From assembly GCA_029287755.1 (NCBI GenBank), contig JARFQM010000396.1:1-20567 (forward strand): a stretch of DNA of 20,567 bases, given 5' to 3'. This stretch comes from Desulfofustis sp. (GTDB lineage: Bacteria; Desulfobacterota; Desulfobulbia; Desulfobulbales; Desulfocapsaceae). The notes under the pieces are model-generated. The model was given only the letters and a program-made list of their open reading frames with translations. It was not told the DNA's origin and searched no databases. Below are positions 6,785 through 14,541 of this stretch, piece by piece; position 1 is the first letter of the stretch, and the number at the start of each line of letters is the position of its first letter. The position numbers and the translations under genes were made by a program.

Positions 6785-7795
6785 TCAGCTGACCCTGTAG
6801 CGGTAGTGCCCCCGCTCCAGAGAAGCGTCGATTTCCACCTCGAGCCTGGCGCCTTGGGCCAGATTTTTGAGGCGCCTCAAGTTCGTACTCCTCTGACCGG
6901 CCAGGGCCGAATAGTCTCTGGCGCCAATGGTGAGGCGCACCACCCTGTCGCGACCGGCCCTGACCAGCAGCGGTCGGATTTTGCGGTACCAGCATCTGGA
7001 GTTGACCAGTTCGCCGAAGGCCGGATGGTAGGGACCGTCTAGTACCTGTTTCTCAAGTTCCACGGTGGGTTGCAGGCCCACGCGAATGACCCTGATCCGA
7101 TGTTCCTCGAACAAAGCGCGGGCCCGGGCCATAAGGCTTACCGCCCTCTCAAGGCCGAGGGGACGCCACGAAGACCGCCGATACAAATCAGCGAGTTCGG
7201 TGTGTTCCAGTACCAGTGTCGGGTAGAGTCTAATCAGATGCGGCGACAGCTTGACAACCTCTCGGGCCCCGTCCATAAACGACCTGGTGGTTTCGCCCGG
7301 CAAGCCGGCCATCAGCTGTATTCCAGTCTCTATTCCTGCGCCGATAAGAAGACGTGCGGCACTCTTCACGTGCCTGGCGGTATGCCCTCTGCCCGCCCGC
7401 CTCAGCACCTCGTCGTTCATTGACTGAGCCCCTATTTCAACGGTCCCGACACCGGCGCTGATTAAAAACTCAACTATCTCCGTGGTGAGGCAATCAGGCC
7501 TGGTCGACAGCCTGATCGAGCTGACCCGCCCGCTCTTTAAATAAGGGGCGACTTTGTTAAGCAGCTTAGATTGCACCCCCTCATCCAGGCAGGTAAACGA
7601 ACCGCCATAGAAAGCCACCTGGACATTCTTCCGCTGCCCGGACCTGGCCAGCCAGCGGTCGATGGTCCGGCCCAGGTCGGTGACCGGATCATCCGACTCA
7701 TCCCGGTCTGCGCCGACAATGCTCCGCTGGTTGCAGAACAGGCAGCGGTGGGGGCAGCCCCGATGATGGATGAAAAAGGGAATGATCAACGACAT
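6785..7795 (-). CDS. Radical SAM protein, Elp3-like without the acetyltransferase domain
   Basis: A 336-residue radical SAM enzyme. The [4Fe-4S] cluster motif is at the N-terminus: GCPHRCLFCNQ (C14, C18, C21). AFYGGSFTCLD and later EIGAQSMND and GIQLMAGLPGET are strand motifs of the Elp3/HemN-like branch. RLYPTLVLEHTELADLY resembles the Elp3 segment, but the C-terminal GNAT acetyltransferase domain of true Elp3 is absent. Genes of this subfamily sit near rnc in several anaerobic bacteria, as here (rnc is ~1 kb away on the same strand, with a plus-strand gene between). The reaction is unknown; a tRNA or rRNA modification role would be inference only. GAGGT precedes the ATG. A 5-bp hairpin ATCCG-TTTT-CGGAT lies just past the stop. 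Confidence 0.85.
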   Translation of the reverse strand: MSLIIPFFIHHRGCPHRCLFCNQRSIVGADRDESDDPVTDLGRTIDRWLARSGQRKNVQVAFYGGSFTCLDEGVQSKLLNKVAPYLKSGRVSSIRLSTRPDCLTTEIVEFLISAGVGTVEIGAQSMNDEVLRRAGRGHTARHVKSAARLLIGAGIETGIQLMAGLPGETTRSFMDGAREVVKLSPHLIRLYPTLVLEHTELADLYRRSSWRPLGLERAVSLMARARALFEEHRIRVIRVGLQPTVELEKQVLDGPYHPAFGELVNSRCWYRKIRPLLVRAGRDRVVRLTIGARDYSALAGQRSTNLRRLKNLAQGARLEVEIDASLERGHYRYRVS

Positions 7796-7979
7796 CTTTT
7801 ACCTCATTAACTCCCGCCGCCTATCGTCACCCACGGCAGCGCCTGGTCTATAAAACAACAAACCAGACCGGTTGGCAACCTGACAGGGGCATAATGTCAG
7901 TCGTACCAAGGAAATCGGGCTTTTTTGTGAGCCGGCGTTATTTGCCTCAGAGCTCTTTCGGCATTAAAGTCGAGTAACA

Positions 7980-8013
7980 CGCACCTGGGGTGGCTACCTC
8001 TGCTCCAGGTGCG
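7980..8013 (+). promoter_or_regulatory. Leader hairpin upstream of the SDR gene
   Basis: CGCACCTGG (7980-7988) pairs perfectly with CCAGGTGCG (8005-8013), leaving a 16-base loop that can be narrowed by one G-T pair. It ends 42 bases before the start codon of the plus-strand SDR gene. It has no T-tract, so it is not an obvious terminator. It may be part of the 5' untranslated region or an operator. The ribosome-binding site AGGAGGTG lies outside the stem. Confidence 0.35.
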
Positions 8014-8055
8014 ATTCCACGGGATAGACCGCTCAGCTCAGGAGGTGCAACGCTC

Positions 8056-8685
8056 ATGAAACTTCTCATCGTCGGGGCCAGCCGCGGGATCGGCAAAGTT
8101 CTCCTGGAGGAGGCCCTCAAAGAGGATCATCAGGTCAGGGTATTGGCCAGACACCCCGAGAAGATCGAGGCAGCGGGCGGCCGCCTCGAGATCGTCGAGG
8201 GAGATGTGCGCGACCCGGAGGGACTCAGGGCCGCCGCCCTTGATATGGAAGTAATCTGTTCATGTATAGGGGTGCCCATCACTTTCAAACCCGTGGATCT
8301 TTTTTCCACCGCGGCGACCAATCTGGTCTTCGTGGCAGAGCAGCAGCCGGGGCTGAAACTGATTGCCGTCACCGGGATCGGCGCGGGCGACTCCAAAGGT
8401 CATGGCGGCTTCCTCTACGATCGTATTTTCAAGCCGCTCTTTCTCAAAACCATTTACCAGGACAAGGATCGAGAAGAAGCACTCATCAGGGCCAGCAAGA
8501 CCGACTGGCTGATTGTCAGGCCGGCAGGACTCACCAACGGACCCCGTACAGGGAACTACAGGGTGGTAACCGATCTCGAGGGCACCGTTGCCACCCGCAT
8601 CTCTCGACTGGACGTGGCCGATTACATCCTCTCCCAGATGGTTCACCCGACCCAGTTTGGAGAAACGCCTCTGATCACCTATTAG
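8056..8685 (+). CDS. NAD(P)-binding atypical short-chain dehydrogenase (NmrA/YwnB-like)
   Basis: A 209-residue Rossmann-fold protein. LLIVGASRGIGKVLLEEAL (3-21) is the dinucleotide-binding motif, then VRVLARHPEKI, and VEGDVRDPEGL, where the acidic motif normally contacts the adenine ring. TDWLIVRPAGLTNGP is the conserved segment of NAD(P)H-binding atypical SDRs, followed by SRLDVADYILSQM. The classical YxxxK catalytic pair is not evident, as in NmrA- and BVR-B-like proteins, so it may be a reductase or a redox sensor. The ATG at 8056 is chosen because AGGAGGTG sits seven bases ahead of it; an upstream in-frame ATG at 7990 falls inside the leader hairpin and is rejected. It appears monocistronic. 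Substrate unknown. Confidence 0.85.
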   Translation: MKLLIVGASRGIGKVLLEEALKEDHQVRVLARHPEKIEAAGGRLEIVEGDVRDPEGLRAAALDMEVICSCIGVPITFKPVDLFSTAATNLVFVAEQQPGLKLIAVTGIGAGDSKGHGGFLYDRIFKPLFLKTIYQDKDREEALIRASKTDWLIVRPAGLTNGPRTGNYRVVTDLEGTVATRISRLDVADYILSQMVHPTQFGETPLITY

Positions 8686-8758
8686 AGATAGAGGAGGTTG
8701 CGCATCTGGCTGCAGTGGCTGAGCAATCAGGGTATTTCTTGTACGACCTTGATTCACC

Positions 8759-8794
8759 GTCCGGGCCGCCGATAATTACCCTCTCTGCCCGGAC
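8759..8794. terminator. Hairpin between convergent SDR gene and rnc
   Basis: GTCCGGGC (8759-8766) and GCCCGGAC (8787-8794) form a perfect 8-bp G+C-rich stem with a 20-base loop, between the stops of two convergent genes. A wider repeat, GAGCAAT (8721-8727) with ATTGCTC (8804-8810), could pair outside it. No T-tract follows on either strand, so intrinsic termination is uncertain. Confidence 0.35.
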
Positions 8795-8801
8795 CTCGCA
8801 C

Positions 8802-9524
8802 CTATTGCTCAATGGTCTTCAGAGCTCCGGCTGCAGCCCGCTGCTCGGCCTCCTTTTTCGAGCTGGCGCTTCCGGAACCCAGCACCTCATCTTTGAACAC
8901 CACCGAGACCGTGAATTGCTTTCGATGAGAAGGGCCCTCCTCGCTATCCAGGCGGTAGGAGGGGGCTTCGTTATATTTTTCCTGCAGTACTTCCTGGAGT
9001 CTGCTCTTGGCGTCGGCCAGCACCAGGATTTCTTTTTTGTCCTCGATGAATTCCTCGAATAGAGACTGGACCAGGGCGGCGGCGCTGTCATAGTTGCTGT
9101 CCTCGAATACCGCTCCGATCATCGCTTCAAAGGCGCATGAGAGAATCGATGACTTGTTCCTGCCGTTGGATCCATCTTCTCCCCTGCCAAGCAGCAGAAA
9201 CTGCCCGAGCTCGAGCTTCCTGGCCATCTCCGCAAGGTGGGATTCATTAACCAATGATGCTCTAAACTTGGTGAGTTCGCCCTCTTTCATGTCGGGATAA
9301 CGTGTGCAGAGCAGGTGCCCGATGGCCAGATCAAGCACTGCATCGCCAATGAATTCGAATACCTGGTTATCCTGACCTGCATGGGCCTGCTCGAAGGCAT
9401 AGGAAGAATGAACCAGCGCCTTCTGCAGCAGGCGTAAATCGGTAAAACGGTAGTCGATCAGCTTTTCGAGTTCGGCAAGCACCTCCTTGTTGCTGCCCGC
9501 CAGCCCATCCATGAACGCTCCCAT
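8802..9524 (-). CDS. rnc: Ribonuclease III
   Basis: A 240-residue double-strand-specific endoribonuclease that processes rRNA precursors and other structured RNA. The RNase III domain (about 12-158) includes the signature NQVFEFIGDAVLDLAI (53-68), with catalytic E57 and D61. The second metal-site segment reads SILSCAFEAMIGAVFED (126-142). Here E133 matches E. coli E117, but the residue matching D114 is cysteine 130, which is unusual. The C-terminal double-stranded RNA-binding domain (about 171-239) begins DAKSRLQEVLQ and ends KKEAEQRAAAGALKTIEQ. The start at 9524 is supported by AGAGGA eight to ten bases upstream; a frame extension further upstream would run into the tRNA gene and is rejected. 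ATG four codons later (MDGLAG) is an alternative. Confidence 0.95.
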   Translation of the reverse strand: MGAFMDGLAGSNKEVLAELEKLIDYRFTDLRLLQKALVHSSYAFEQAHAGQDNQVFEFIGDAVLDLAIGHLLCTRYPDMKEGELTKFRASLVNESHLAEMARKLELGQFLLLGRGEDGSNGRNKSSILSCAFEAMIGAVFEDSNYDSAAALVQSLFEEFIEDKKEILVLADAKSRLQEVLQEKYNEAPSYRLDSEEGPSHRKQFTVSVVFKDEVLGSGSASSKKEAEQRAAAGALKTIEQ

Positions 9525-9537
9525 CAACAATTTCCTC

Positions 9538-9565
9538 TTGTCAAACACTCGATCTATGGTATAAA
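9538..9565 (+). promoter_or_regulatory. Sigma70-type promoter for tRNA-Cys
   Basis: TTGTCA (9538-9543, five of six consensus bases) and TATAAA (9560-9565, five of six) are separated by 16 bases. Initiation would fall near 9572, about 17 bases before the tRNA. Position, orientation and the short leader fit a stable-RNA promoter. It overlaps the leader of the divergent rnc gene. Confidence 0.65.
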
Positions 9566-9588
9566 CAACGGTCTCTACCGAAGTGGCC

Positions 9589-9664
9589 GGCGGCGTAGCC
9601 AAGTGGCTAAGGCAGTGGTCTGCAAAACCATTATTCAGCGGTTCGAATCCGCTCGCCGCCTCCA
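9589..9664 (+). tRNA. tRNA-Cys (anticodon GCA), CCA encoded
   Basis: The cloverleaf can be drawn by hand. The acceptor stem is GGCGGCG (9589-9595) with CGCCGCC (9654-9660). The D-arm is GCC/GGC, and the anticodon stem GTGGT/ACCAT carries loop CTGCAAA, giving anticodon GCA. The T-arm is AGCGG-TTCGAAT-CCGCT. The discriminator base is T (9661), the identity element expected for cysteine tRNA, followed by an encoded CCA (9662-9664). It has its own promoter and terminator. It sits between genes transcribed away from it or toward it and is not part of an operon. Confidence 0.96.
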
Positions 9665-9670
9665 AAATAC

Positions 9671-9712
9671 GCAAAAGGTTACAGGAGCACCTCCTGTAAC
9701 CTTTTGCCTTTT
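9671..9712. terminator. Strong intrinsic terminator after tRNA-Cys, probably bidirectional
   Basis: GCAAAAGGTTACAGGAG (9671-9687) pairs perfectly with 9691-9707 around the three-base loop CAC, giving 17 base pairs. TTTT follows one base later (9709-9712) for the plus strand. On the minus strand the stem is followed by GTATTTT, so the same hairpin can also end glycogen phosphorylase transcripts arriving from 9786. Confidence 0.85.
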
Positions 9713-9785
9713 ACATACCGCATATTGGTCCTCCGGTCAATCCAGCGCCTCGAGGACCTTGTCGAACCGTTGCTCAGCCCTTCCG

Positions 9786-12278
9786 CTACACATCAATTCC
9801 CCATATCTCATTGGCATATTGCCTGATGGTCCTATCGGTGGAGAACTTGCCCATTCTGGCGACATTGAGAATGGCCATCCTGGTCCACAGTTCGGGGTCG
9901 AGGAAGGTATCGTTAACCCTGTTCTGACATTTGATATAGGCCTCCAGATCCCTGATGAGCAGGTATTGATCGTGCGGGCTCATCAGCGAGTCGACCAGCG
10001 GCTGGAAGAGATTGCGATCCCCGTGACTGAACGTACCGTTGGAGAGCGATTCCATGATCTGGGCAATATCCTTGTTCTCTCGGCAGATCTGTGCCGGGGT
10101 TCGACTGCAGTGAATGCGCTCGTATTCCGCCTCGTCAGCAGTCAGACCGAAGATGAAGATGTTTTCTGCGCCCACCTCCTCTCTGATCTCGATGTTGGCT
10201 CCGTCCAGGGTGCCGATGGTCAGAGCGCCGTTGAGGGCAAATTTCATGTTGCCGGTTCCCGAAGCCTCGGTGCCGGCAGTGGAAATCTGCTCGGAAAGAT
10301 CAGCCGCGGGTATGATGAGCTCCGCCTGGCTGACGTTGTAATTCGGCAGGAAGACGACCTTCAGCCGATCACCGATGCGGGGATCGTTGTTCACCACCTC
10401 GCCTATTGAAGTGATCAATTTGATGATCAGTTTGGCCCGCCAGTAGGAAGGAGCCGCCTTGCCCGCAAAAATCAAGGTCCTCGGCGCCAGCTTGGTCTTC
10501 TCATCGGTGACGAAGCGCTGGTAGAGGTGAATGACATGCAGGGCATTCAACAACTGCCGCTTGTATTCGTGAATCCTCTTGACCTGGACATCGAACATGG
10601 TCTCGTGGCTGACCAGCACCCCAGTGCTGATACCAATATAGTCTGCCAGCCTGAGCTTGTTGTTGAGCTTGATCCGGCGAAATCGTGCCTGAAAATTCTT
10701 GTCGGCGGCATAAGGTTCCAGCTCTCTGAGCCGGTCGAGATCAATTTCCCAGCCGGAGCCAATTGTTTCGTTTATCAGCTCGGACAGTTCGGGGTTGGAT
10801 TTGAGCAGCCAGCGCCGCGGTGTAATGCCGTTGGTCTTGGAGTTGATCTTGTCCGGATAAAACTGGTGGAAATCCTTGAATACCTTATCCTTGAGCAGTT
10901 TGGTGTGGAGCGCGGCGACACCGTTGACCGAATGCGAGCCGACGATCGCCAGGTAGGCCATACGCACCTTTTTGGGATACCCCTCCTCGATAATCGACAT
11001 CCTGCTCAGCTTGTCAAGATCGCCCGGATAGTGCTGGGCGACCTGGTCCAGAAAACGCTGATTGATTTCGTAGATAATCTGCAGGTGTCGCGGCAGCACT
11101 TTACCAATCAACTCCACCGACCAGCGCTCCAGGGCTTCCGGCATGAGAGTGTGGTTGGTGTAGGCAAACGTCCTGGTGCAGATGTCCCAGGCTTTCTCCC
11201 AGTTCAGACCCTCGAGATCGAGCAGCAGCCGCATCAATTCAGGAATGGCAATAGCCGGGTGGGTGTCATTGAGCTGCACCGCGACCCGGTCGGGAAACTT
11301 GTCGAAGGTGTCGTTGTTCTTCTTGTAGCGGCGCATGATATCCTGGAAGGTTGCCGCCACGAAAAAGTACTGCTGCCGCAGGCGCAGCTCCTGACCCGCG
11401 TAATTGTGATCAGGGGGATAGAGAACCTTGGAGATGGTTTCCGAGCTGACCTTCTGCTGAACGGCACCGATATAGTCGCCTTCGCCGAAATGGGTGAGAT
11501 CCAGCTCTCTGGCAGCTCGTGCCGCCCAGAGGCGCATGTTGATCACATGGTCGTTCTTATAGCCGGGCACCAGGATATCACAGGGCATGGCCATCACATC
11601 CTTCGTGTCGATCCATTTCGACCGGTAACGCCCCTTGTTGTCCTGATAGGTGCTCACCCTCCCGTAGAACTGCACGTTGAACACCGGCAGCCGGCGCTCG
11701 AATTCCCACGGCGTGCCATACCGCAACCAGCTGTCAGGGCGCTCGACCTGGTAGCCGTTGATCAGTTGCTGATTAAAGAGTCCGTACTCGTAGCGGATTC
11801 CATAGCCATAGGCGGGAATTTTCAGGGTCGCGATGGAATCCATAAAACAGGCGGCAAGCCTTCCGAGACCGCCGTTGCCGAGCGCTGCGTCTTCTTCCTG
11901 CTCACGAATTTCTTCCATGGAAAAACCCAGTTCGGCGACGGCTTGCTTGACCTCGTCATAGAGACCCAGATTGATAATTGAATTGCCCAGGGAGCGACCA
12001 ATCAGAAACTCCAGCGACAGGTAATAGACCCGCTTCTTCTTCTTGGCATAGAACGTCTTCTGGGTCTTAATCCATTTCTCCACCATTATATCGCGCAGGG
12101 TGAAGGCCAGGGCCTTGTAGATGTCAGAGGCGCCGGACCTCTCCGGATCCCTGCCCTGAAAGCTCAACAGGTGATGAATGATACTGTCCCGGATGGACTG
12201 AACCGTCTCGGGGAAATAGTTTTTAGAACCCTTGCTGTCCAGAACTTCGGACAACGGGTCGGGGGTTGGCCTGCTCAT
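9786..12278 (-). CDS. glgP: Glycogen/starch/maltodextrin phosphorylase
   Basis: An 830-residue pyridoxal-phosphate enzyme that releases glucose 1-phosphate from alpha-1,4-glucans. Length and motifs fit bacterial GlgP/MalP: YYLSLEFLIGRSLGN, EDAALGNGGLGRLAACF, QLNDTHPAIAIPELMRLL, MFDVQVKRIHEYKRQLLN, and the cofactor site EASGTGNMKFALNGALTIGT with the Schiff-base lysine near residue 679. The ATG at 12278 is preferred because GGGAGGAG lies seven bases ahead; a GTG two codons earlier would overlap that site. No glgA, glgB or glgC is adjacent, so preference for glycogen or maltodextrin cannot be decided from context. It appears to be a single-gene unit ending at the hairpin shared with tRNA-Cys. 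Confidence 0.96.
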   Translation of the reverse strand: MSRPTPDPLSEVLDSKGSKNYFPETVQSIRDSIIHHLLSFQGRDPERSGASDIYKALAFTLRDIMVEKWIKTQKTFYAKKKKRVYYLSLEFLIGRSLGNSIINLGLYDEVKQAVAELGFSMEEIREQEEDAALGNGGLGRLAACFMDSIATLKIPAYGYGIRYEYGLFNQQLINGYQVERPDSWLRYGTPWEFERRLPVFNVQFYGRVSTYQDNKGRYRSKWIDTKDVMAMPCDILVPGYKNDHVINMRLWAARAARELDLTHFGEGDYIGAVQQKVSSETISKVLYPPDHNYAGQELRLRQQYFFVAATFQDIMRRYKKNNDTFDKFPDRVAVQLNDTHPAIAIPELMRLLLDLEGLNWEKAWDICTRTFAYTNHTLMPEALERWSVELIGKVLPRHLQIIYEINQRFLDQVAQHYPGDLDKLSRMSIIEEGYPKKVRMAYLAIVGSHSVNGVAALHTKLLKDKVFKDFHQFYPDKINSKTNGITPRRWLLKSNPELSELINETIGSGWEIDLDRLRELEPYAADKNFQARFRRIKLNNKLRLADYIGISTGVLVSHETMFDVQVKRIHEYKRQLLNALHVIHLYQRFVTDEKTKLAPRTLIFAGKAAPSYWRAKLIIKLITSIGEVVNNDPRIGDRLKVVFLPNYNVSQAELIIPAADLSEQISTAGTEASGTGNMKFALNGALTIGTLDGANIEIREEVGAENIFIFGLTADEAEYERIHCSRTPAQICRENKDIAQIMESLSNGTFSHGDRNLFQPLVDSLMSPHDQYLLIRDLEAYIKCQNRVNDTFLDPELWTRMAILNVARMGKFSTDRTIRQYANEIWGIDV

Positions 12279-12613
12279 CTGCACTCCTCCCAGATAGTGG
12301 ATGTAGTGTGGTAGACGTCTGATTGGGGATCAAAACAGCTTTTCGGGTTAATAATAGGTCTTGTCCGACGATCTCGCTCGAAAAATCAGCCAGCTTCCCA
12401 TTTAATCAAGTGATTCAAAGCATGTGCATGATGGGAGTCAGGGACGCTGTTAAGGTTGACCCGGTGAAGCGCGGCGCTGTTCCACTCCGGAAAATTATAT
12501 CACAATGTCATATACACATTCCTCTTTTTGTGTCTATTGTAAGGAAATGTCATCCATATCCAGGCTTGACATTAGCGAATAAACAAACCTGAAACGTTCC
12601 TCAAAGTGTAAAT
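12279..12613. other. 335-base intergenic region between divergent glgP and the TPR-met-cys operon
   Basis: Promoters for both directions should lie here. The right half is A+T-rich and contains a TTGACA on the plus strand about 45 bases before the TPR start, without a good -10 box. Short nested inverted repeats (ACAAT...ATTGT around ACACA...TGTGT) occur near 12500-12542. I see no SAM-I, SAM-II or T-box-like element and no convincing coding frame: an 89-codon open frame has no ribosome-binding site or recognisable protein. Confidence 0.5.
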
Positions 12614-13216
12614 ATGGAAAAAAACCAGGCAACTGTTTCCAAACAGACATTATATCTCAGCGTGCTGGTCGTTTTCATTGCCGGCTTTGTCTGCGGGGTA
12701 GTGTTCACCGTCATGAAGTCGGACCCCGCCGCCACGGTGGCAAACAACTCCGCCCAGCAGTCCGCCCAGTCCCAGCAGGAAGCCCAGGCCATTCTCAATC
12801 TCGAGGCCGAGGTAACCGCCAATCCTGACAACTACAATGCCTGGACCCAGCTCGGACATCTCTATTTTGACAGCAACCAGGTGAGCAAGGCTATCGGTGC
12901 GTACACAAAATCACTCGAACTCCACTCTGGTAATGCCAATCTCTGGACCGATCTGGGTGTCATGTACCGACGCTCCGGGGATCCGCAGAAGGCCCTAGAA
13001 ACCTTTGATAAAGCCATGTCGATGGACAGCAGTCATGCCCCGTCACGCTTCAATAAAGGCATCGTCCTGCATTTCGACCTGGGTAAAACAGAGGAGGCAA
13101 TCAAGTCCTGGCAGTCGGTGCTGGCCATCAATCCCGACTACCAGACTGCCAATGGCATGCCGCTTGCGGACCTGATTGCCCAGGTCCAGGCCCAGGCTTC
13201 AGAAAGCAGTAACTAA
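12614..13216 (+). CDS. Membrane-anchored tetratricopeptide-repeat protein
   Basis: A 200-residue protein with one N-terminal transmembrane segment (about 12-34, TLYLSVLVVFIAGFVCGVVF). An Ala/Gln-rich linker (38-60) leads to about three TPR units (73-106, 107-140 and 141-174, e.g. YNAWTQLGHLYFDSNQVSKA). The positive N-terminus suggests an inner-membrane anchor with the TPRs outside the cytoplasm. The arrangement resembles the TPR part of CcmI/NrfG-type heme-lyase helpers, but many unrelated anchored TPR proteins look alike. It ends 30 bases before metY on the same strand and probably shares the transcript. A role in methionine synthesis is not implied by sequence. Its ribosome-binding site is weak. 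Likely a protein-interaction scaffold. Confidence 0.85.
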   Translation: MEKNQATVSKQTLYLSVLVVFIAGFVCGVVFTVMKSDPAATVANNSAQQSAQSQQEAQAILNLEAEVTANPDNYNAWTQLGHLYFDSNQVSKAIGAYTKSLELHSGNANLWTDLGVMYRRSGDPQKALETFDKAMSMDSSHAPSRFNKGIVLHFDLGKTEEAIKSWQSVLAINPDYQTANGMPLADLIAQVQAQASESSN

Positions 13217-13246
13217 CTCAGACATCAACCAGAAAAGGAGTACCCC

Positions 13247-14527
13247 ATGAAATTCGAAACCATCGCCCTGCACGGCGGTCAAACAGTAGATCAGGACACC
13301 TTGTCCCGGGCCGTGCCGGTATACCGCACCAGCTCATATGTATTCAAGAGCACCGAACACGCCGCCAACCTCTTTGCCCTGAAAGAACTGGGCAATATCT
13401 ATACCCGCATCGGCAACCCCACCCAGAACATCCTGGAACAGCGGGTCGCCCAGCTCGAAGGCGGAGCGGCCGCCCTGGCACTGGCTTCCGGGACGTCGGC
13501 CATCTTTTACACGATCATCAATATCTGCTCTCAGGGTGACGAGATCATTTCTGCCAACAATCTGTACGGCGGCACCTACATTCAGTTCGACTCGATCCTG
13601 CCCCAGCTCGGTATCAAGGTAAAATTCGTCGACCCCGACGATCCGCAGAACTTTGCCCGGGCGATTAACGAGAAGACCCGGGGCATATTTATCGAAACCA
13701 TCGGCAACCCGACGATGAATGTGGCCGATTTTGAGGCTATTGGTGCGATTGCCAAAGAACACAATCTGCCCCTGGTGGTCGATTCGACCTTCACCACGCC
13801 CTACCTTTTCAAGCCCATCGAGTATGGCGCCGATGTGGTGATTCATTCCTTGACCAAATGGATGGGCGGGCACGGCACCGGAATCGGCGGCATCGTCATA
13901 GATGCCGGCAAATTCGACTGGACCGACCCGAAGTTCAAGATCTACAACGAACCGGACGCCTCTTACCACGGGCTCCGTTATGCCCACGATCTCGGCGACC
14001 TGACCCCGGTTGCCTTCGCCCTGCGCATGAGGCTGGTGCCGCTGCGCAACCTGGGCGCCAGCATCAGTCCGGATAACTGCTGGATTTTCCTGCAGGGAAT
14101 AGAAACCCTCGGCCTGCGCATGGAGAGGCATTGCAGTAATGCCCGGGCGATAGCTGATTTCCTCAGCAGCCACAAGGGCGTCGACTGGGTCTACTATCCC
14201 GGGCTCAAAGGATCACCCGGCCATGATAACGCAGTCGCCTACCTGAAAAATGGTTTCGGCGGGATGGTTGCCTTCGGTATCAAGGGGGGGCATGAGGCAG
14301 GCCGGAAATTCATCGAGGAACTCCAACTGGTTTCCCACCTGGCCAATGTGGGTGACGCCAAGACCCTGGCCATTCACCCGGCTTCAACCACCCATTCGCA
14401 GCTCTCTGCGGAACAGCTTGCGGAATCCGGAATCACCGATGCCATGGTCCGACTCTCCATTGGAATCGAGCATATCGACGATATCACCGCGGACATCGAG
14501 CAGGCCCTGCAGAAAGCCGCATCCTGA
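13247..14527 (+). CDS. metY: O-acetylhomoserine aminocarboxypropyltransferase (sulfhydrylase)
   Basis: A 426-residue PLP enzyme of the Cys/Met metabolism family that makes homocysteine from O-acetylhomoserine and sulfide. YTRIGNPT (52-59) binds the cofactor phosphate, ASGTSAIF follows at 80-87, and [10 protein letters not shown] (201-210) holds the Schiff-base lysine K204. [10 protein letters not shown] and the long insertion around 215-250 are typical of MetY and set it apart from shorter cystathionine gamma-synthase or MetZ proteins. AAAGGAG precedes the ATG. It is followed after 14 bases by metX, which makes its substrate, so the two steps are encoded together. Direct sulfhydrylation bypasses cystathionine. 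Confidence 0.95.
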   Translation: MKFETIALHGGQTVDQDTLSRAVPVYRTSSYVFKSTEHAANLFALKELGNIYTRIGNPTQNILEQRVAQLEGGAAALALASGTSAIFYTIINICSQGDEIISANNLYGGTYIQFDSILPQLGIKVKFVDPDDPQNFARAINEKTRGIFIETIGNPTMNVADFEAIGAIAKEHNLPLVVDSTFTTPYLFKPIEYGADVVIHSLTKWMGGHGTGIGGIVIDAGKFDWTDPKFKIYNEPDASYHGLRYAHDLGDLTPVAFALRMRLVPLRNLGASISPDNCWIFLQGIETLGLRMERHCSNARAIADFLSSHKGVDWVYYPGLKGSPGHDNAVAYLKNGFGGMVAFGIKGGHEAGRKFIEELQLVSHLANVGDAKTLAIHPASTTHSQLSAEQLAESGITDAMVRLSIGIEHIDDITADIEQALQKAAS

Positions 14528-14541
14528 AACACCAGGGGGCG

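Noticed and set aside
9525..9674. Upstream extension of the rnc frame to 9674
   Set aside because: The extension would translate the antisense of the tRNA-Cys gene. A good ribosome-binding site and the conserved RNase III N-terminus both fit the start at 9524.
9713..9785. Possible C-terminal coding remnant just after the glgP stop (frame reading RAEQRFDKVLEALD)
   Set aside because: glgP already ends with the normal family C-terminus, and this frame is too short and lacks a start site independent of glgP.
10527..11981. 484-codon open frame on the plus strand opposite glgP
   Set aside because: It is antisense to a fully conserved phosphorylase. Long antisense frames are common in G+C-rich codon-biased genes, and the translation shows no known domain.
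12323..12592. 89-codon plus-strand open frame before the TPR gene
   Set aside because: No ribosome-binding site, no recognisable domain, unlikely composition (scattered Cys, many basic residues), and it covers the region expected to hold promoters.
12279..13246. SAM or T-box riboswitch ahead of the methionine genes
   Set aside because: I looked for S-box, SAM-II and T-box cores in the gap before the TPR gene and in the 30 bases before metY and saw none; covariance models could not be run.
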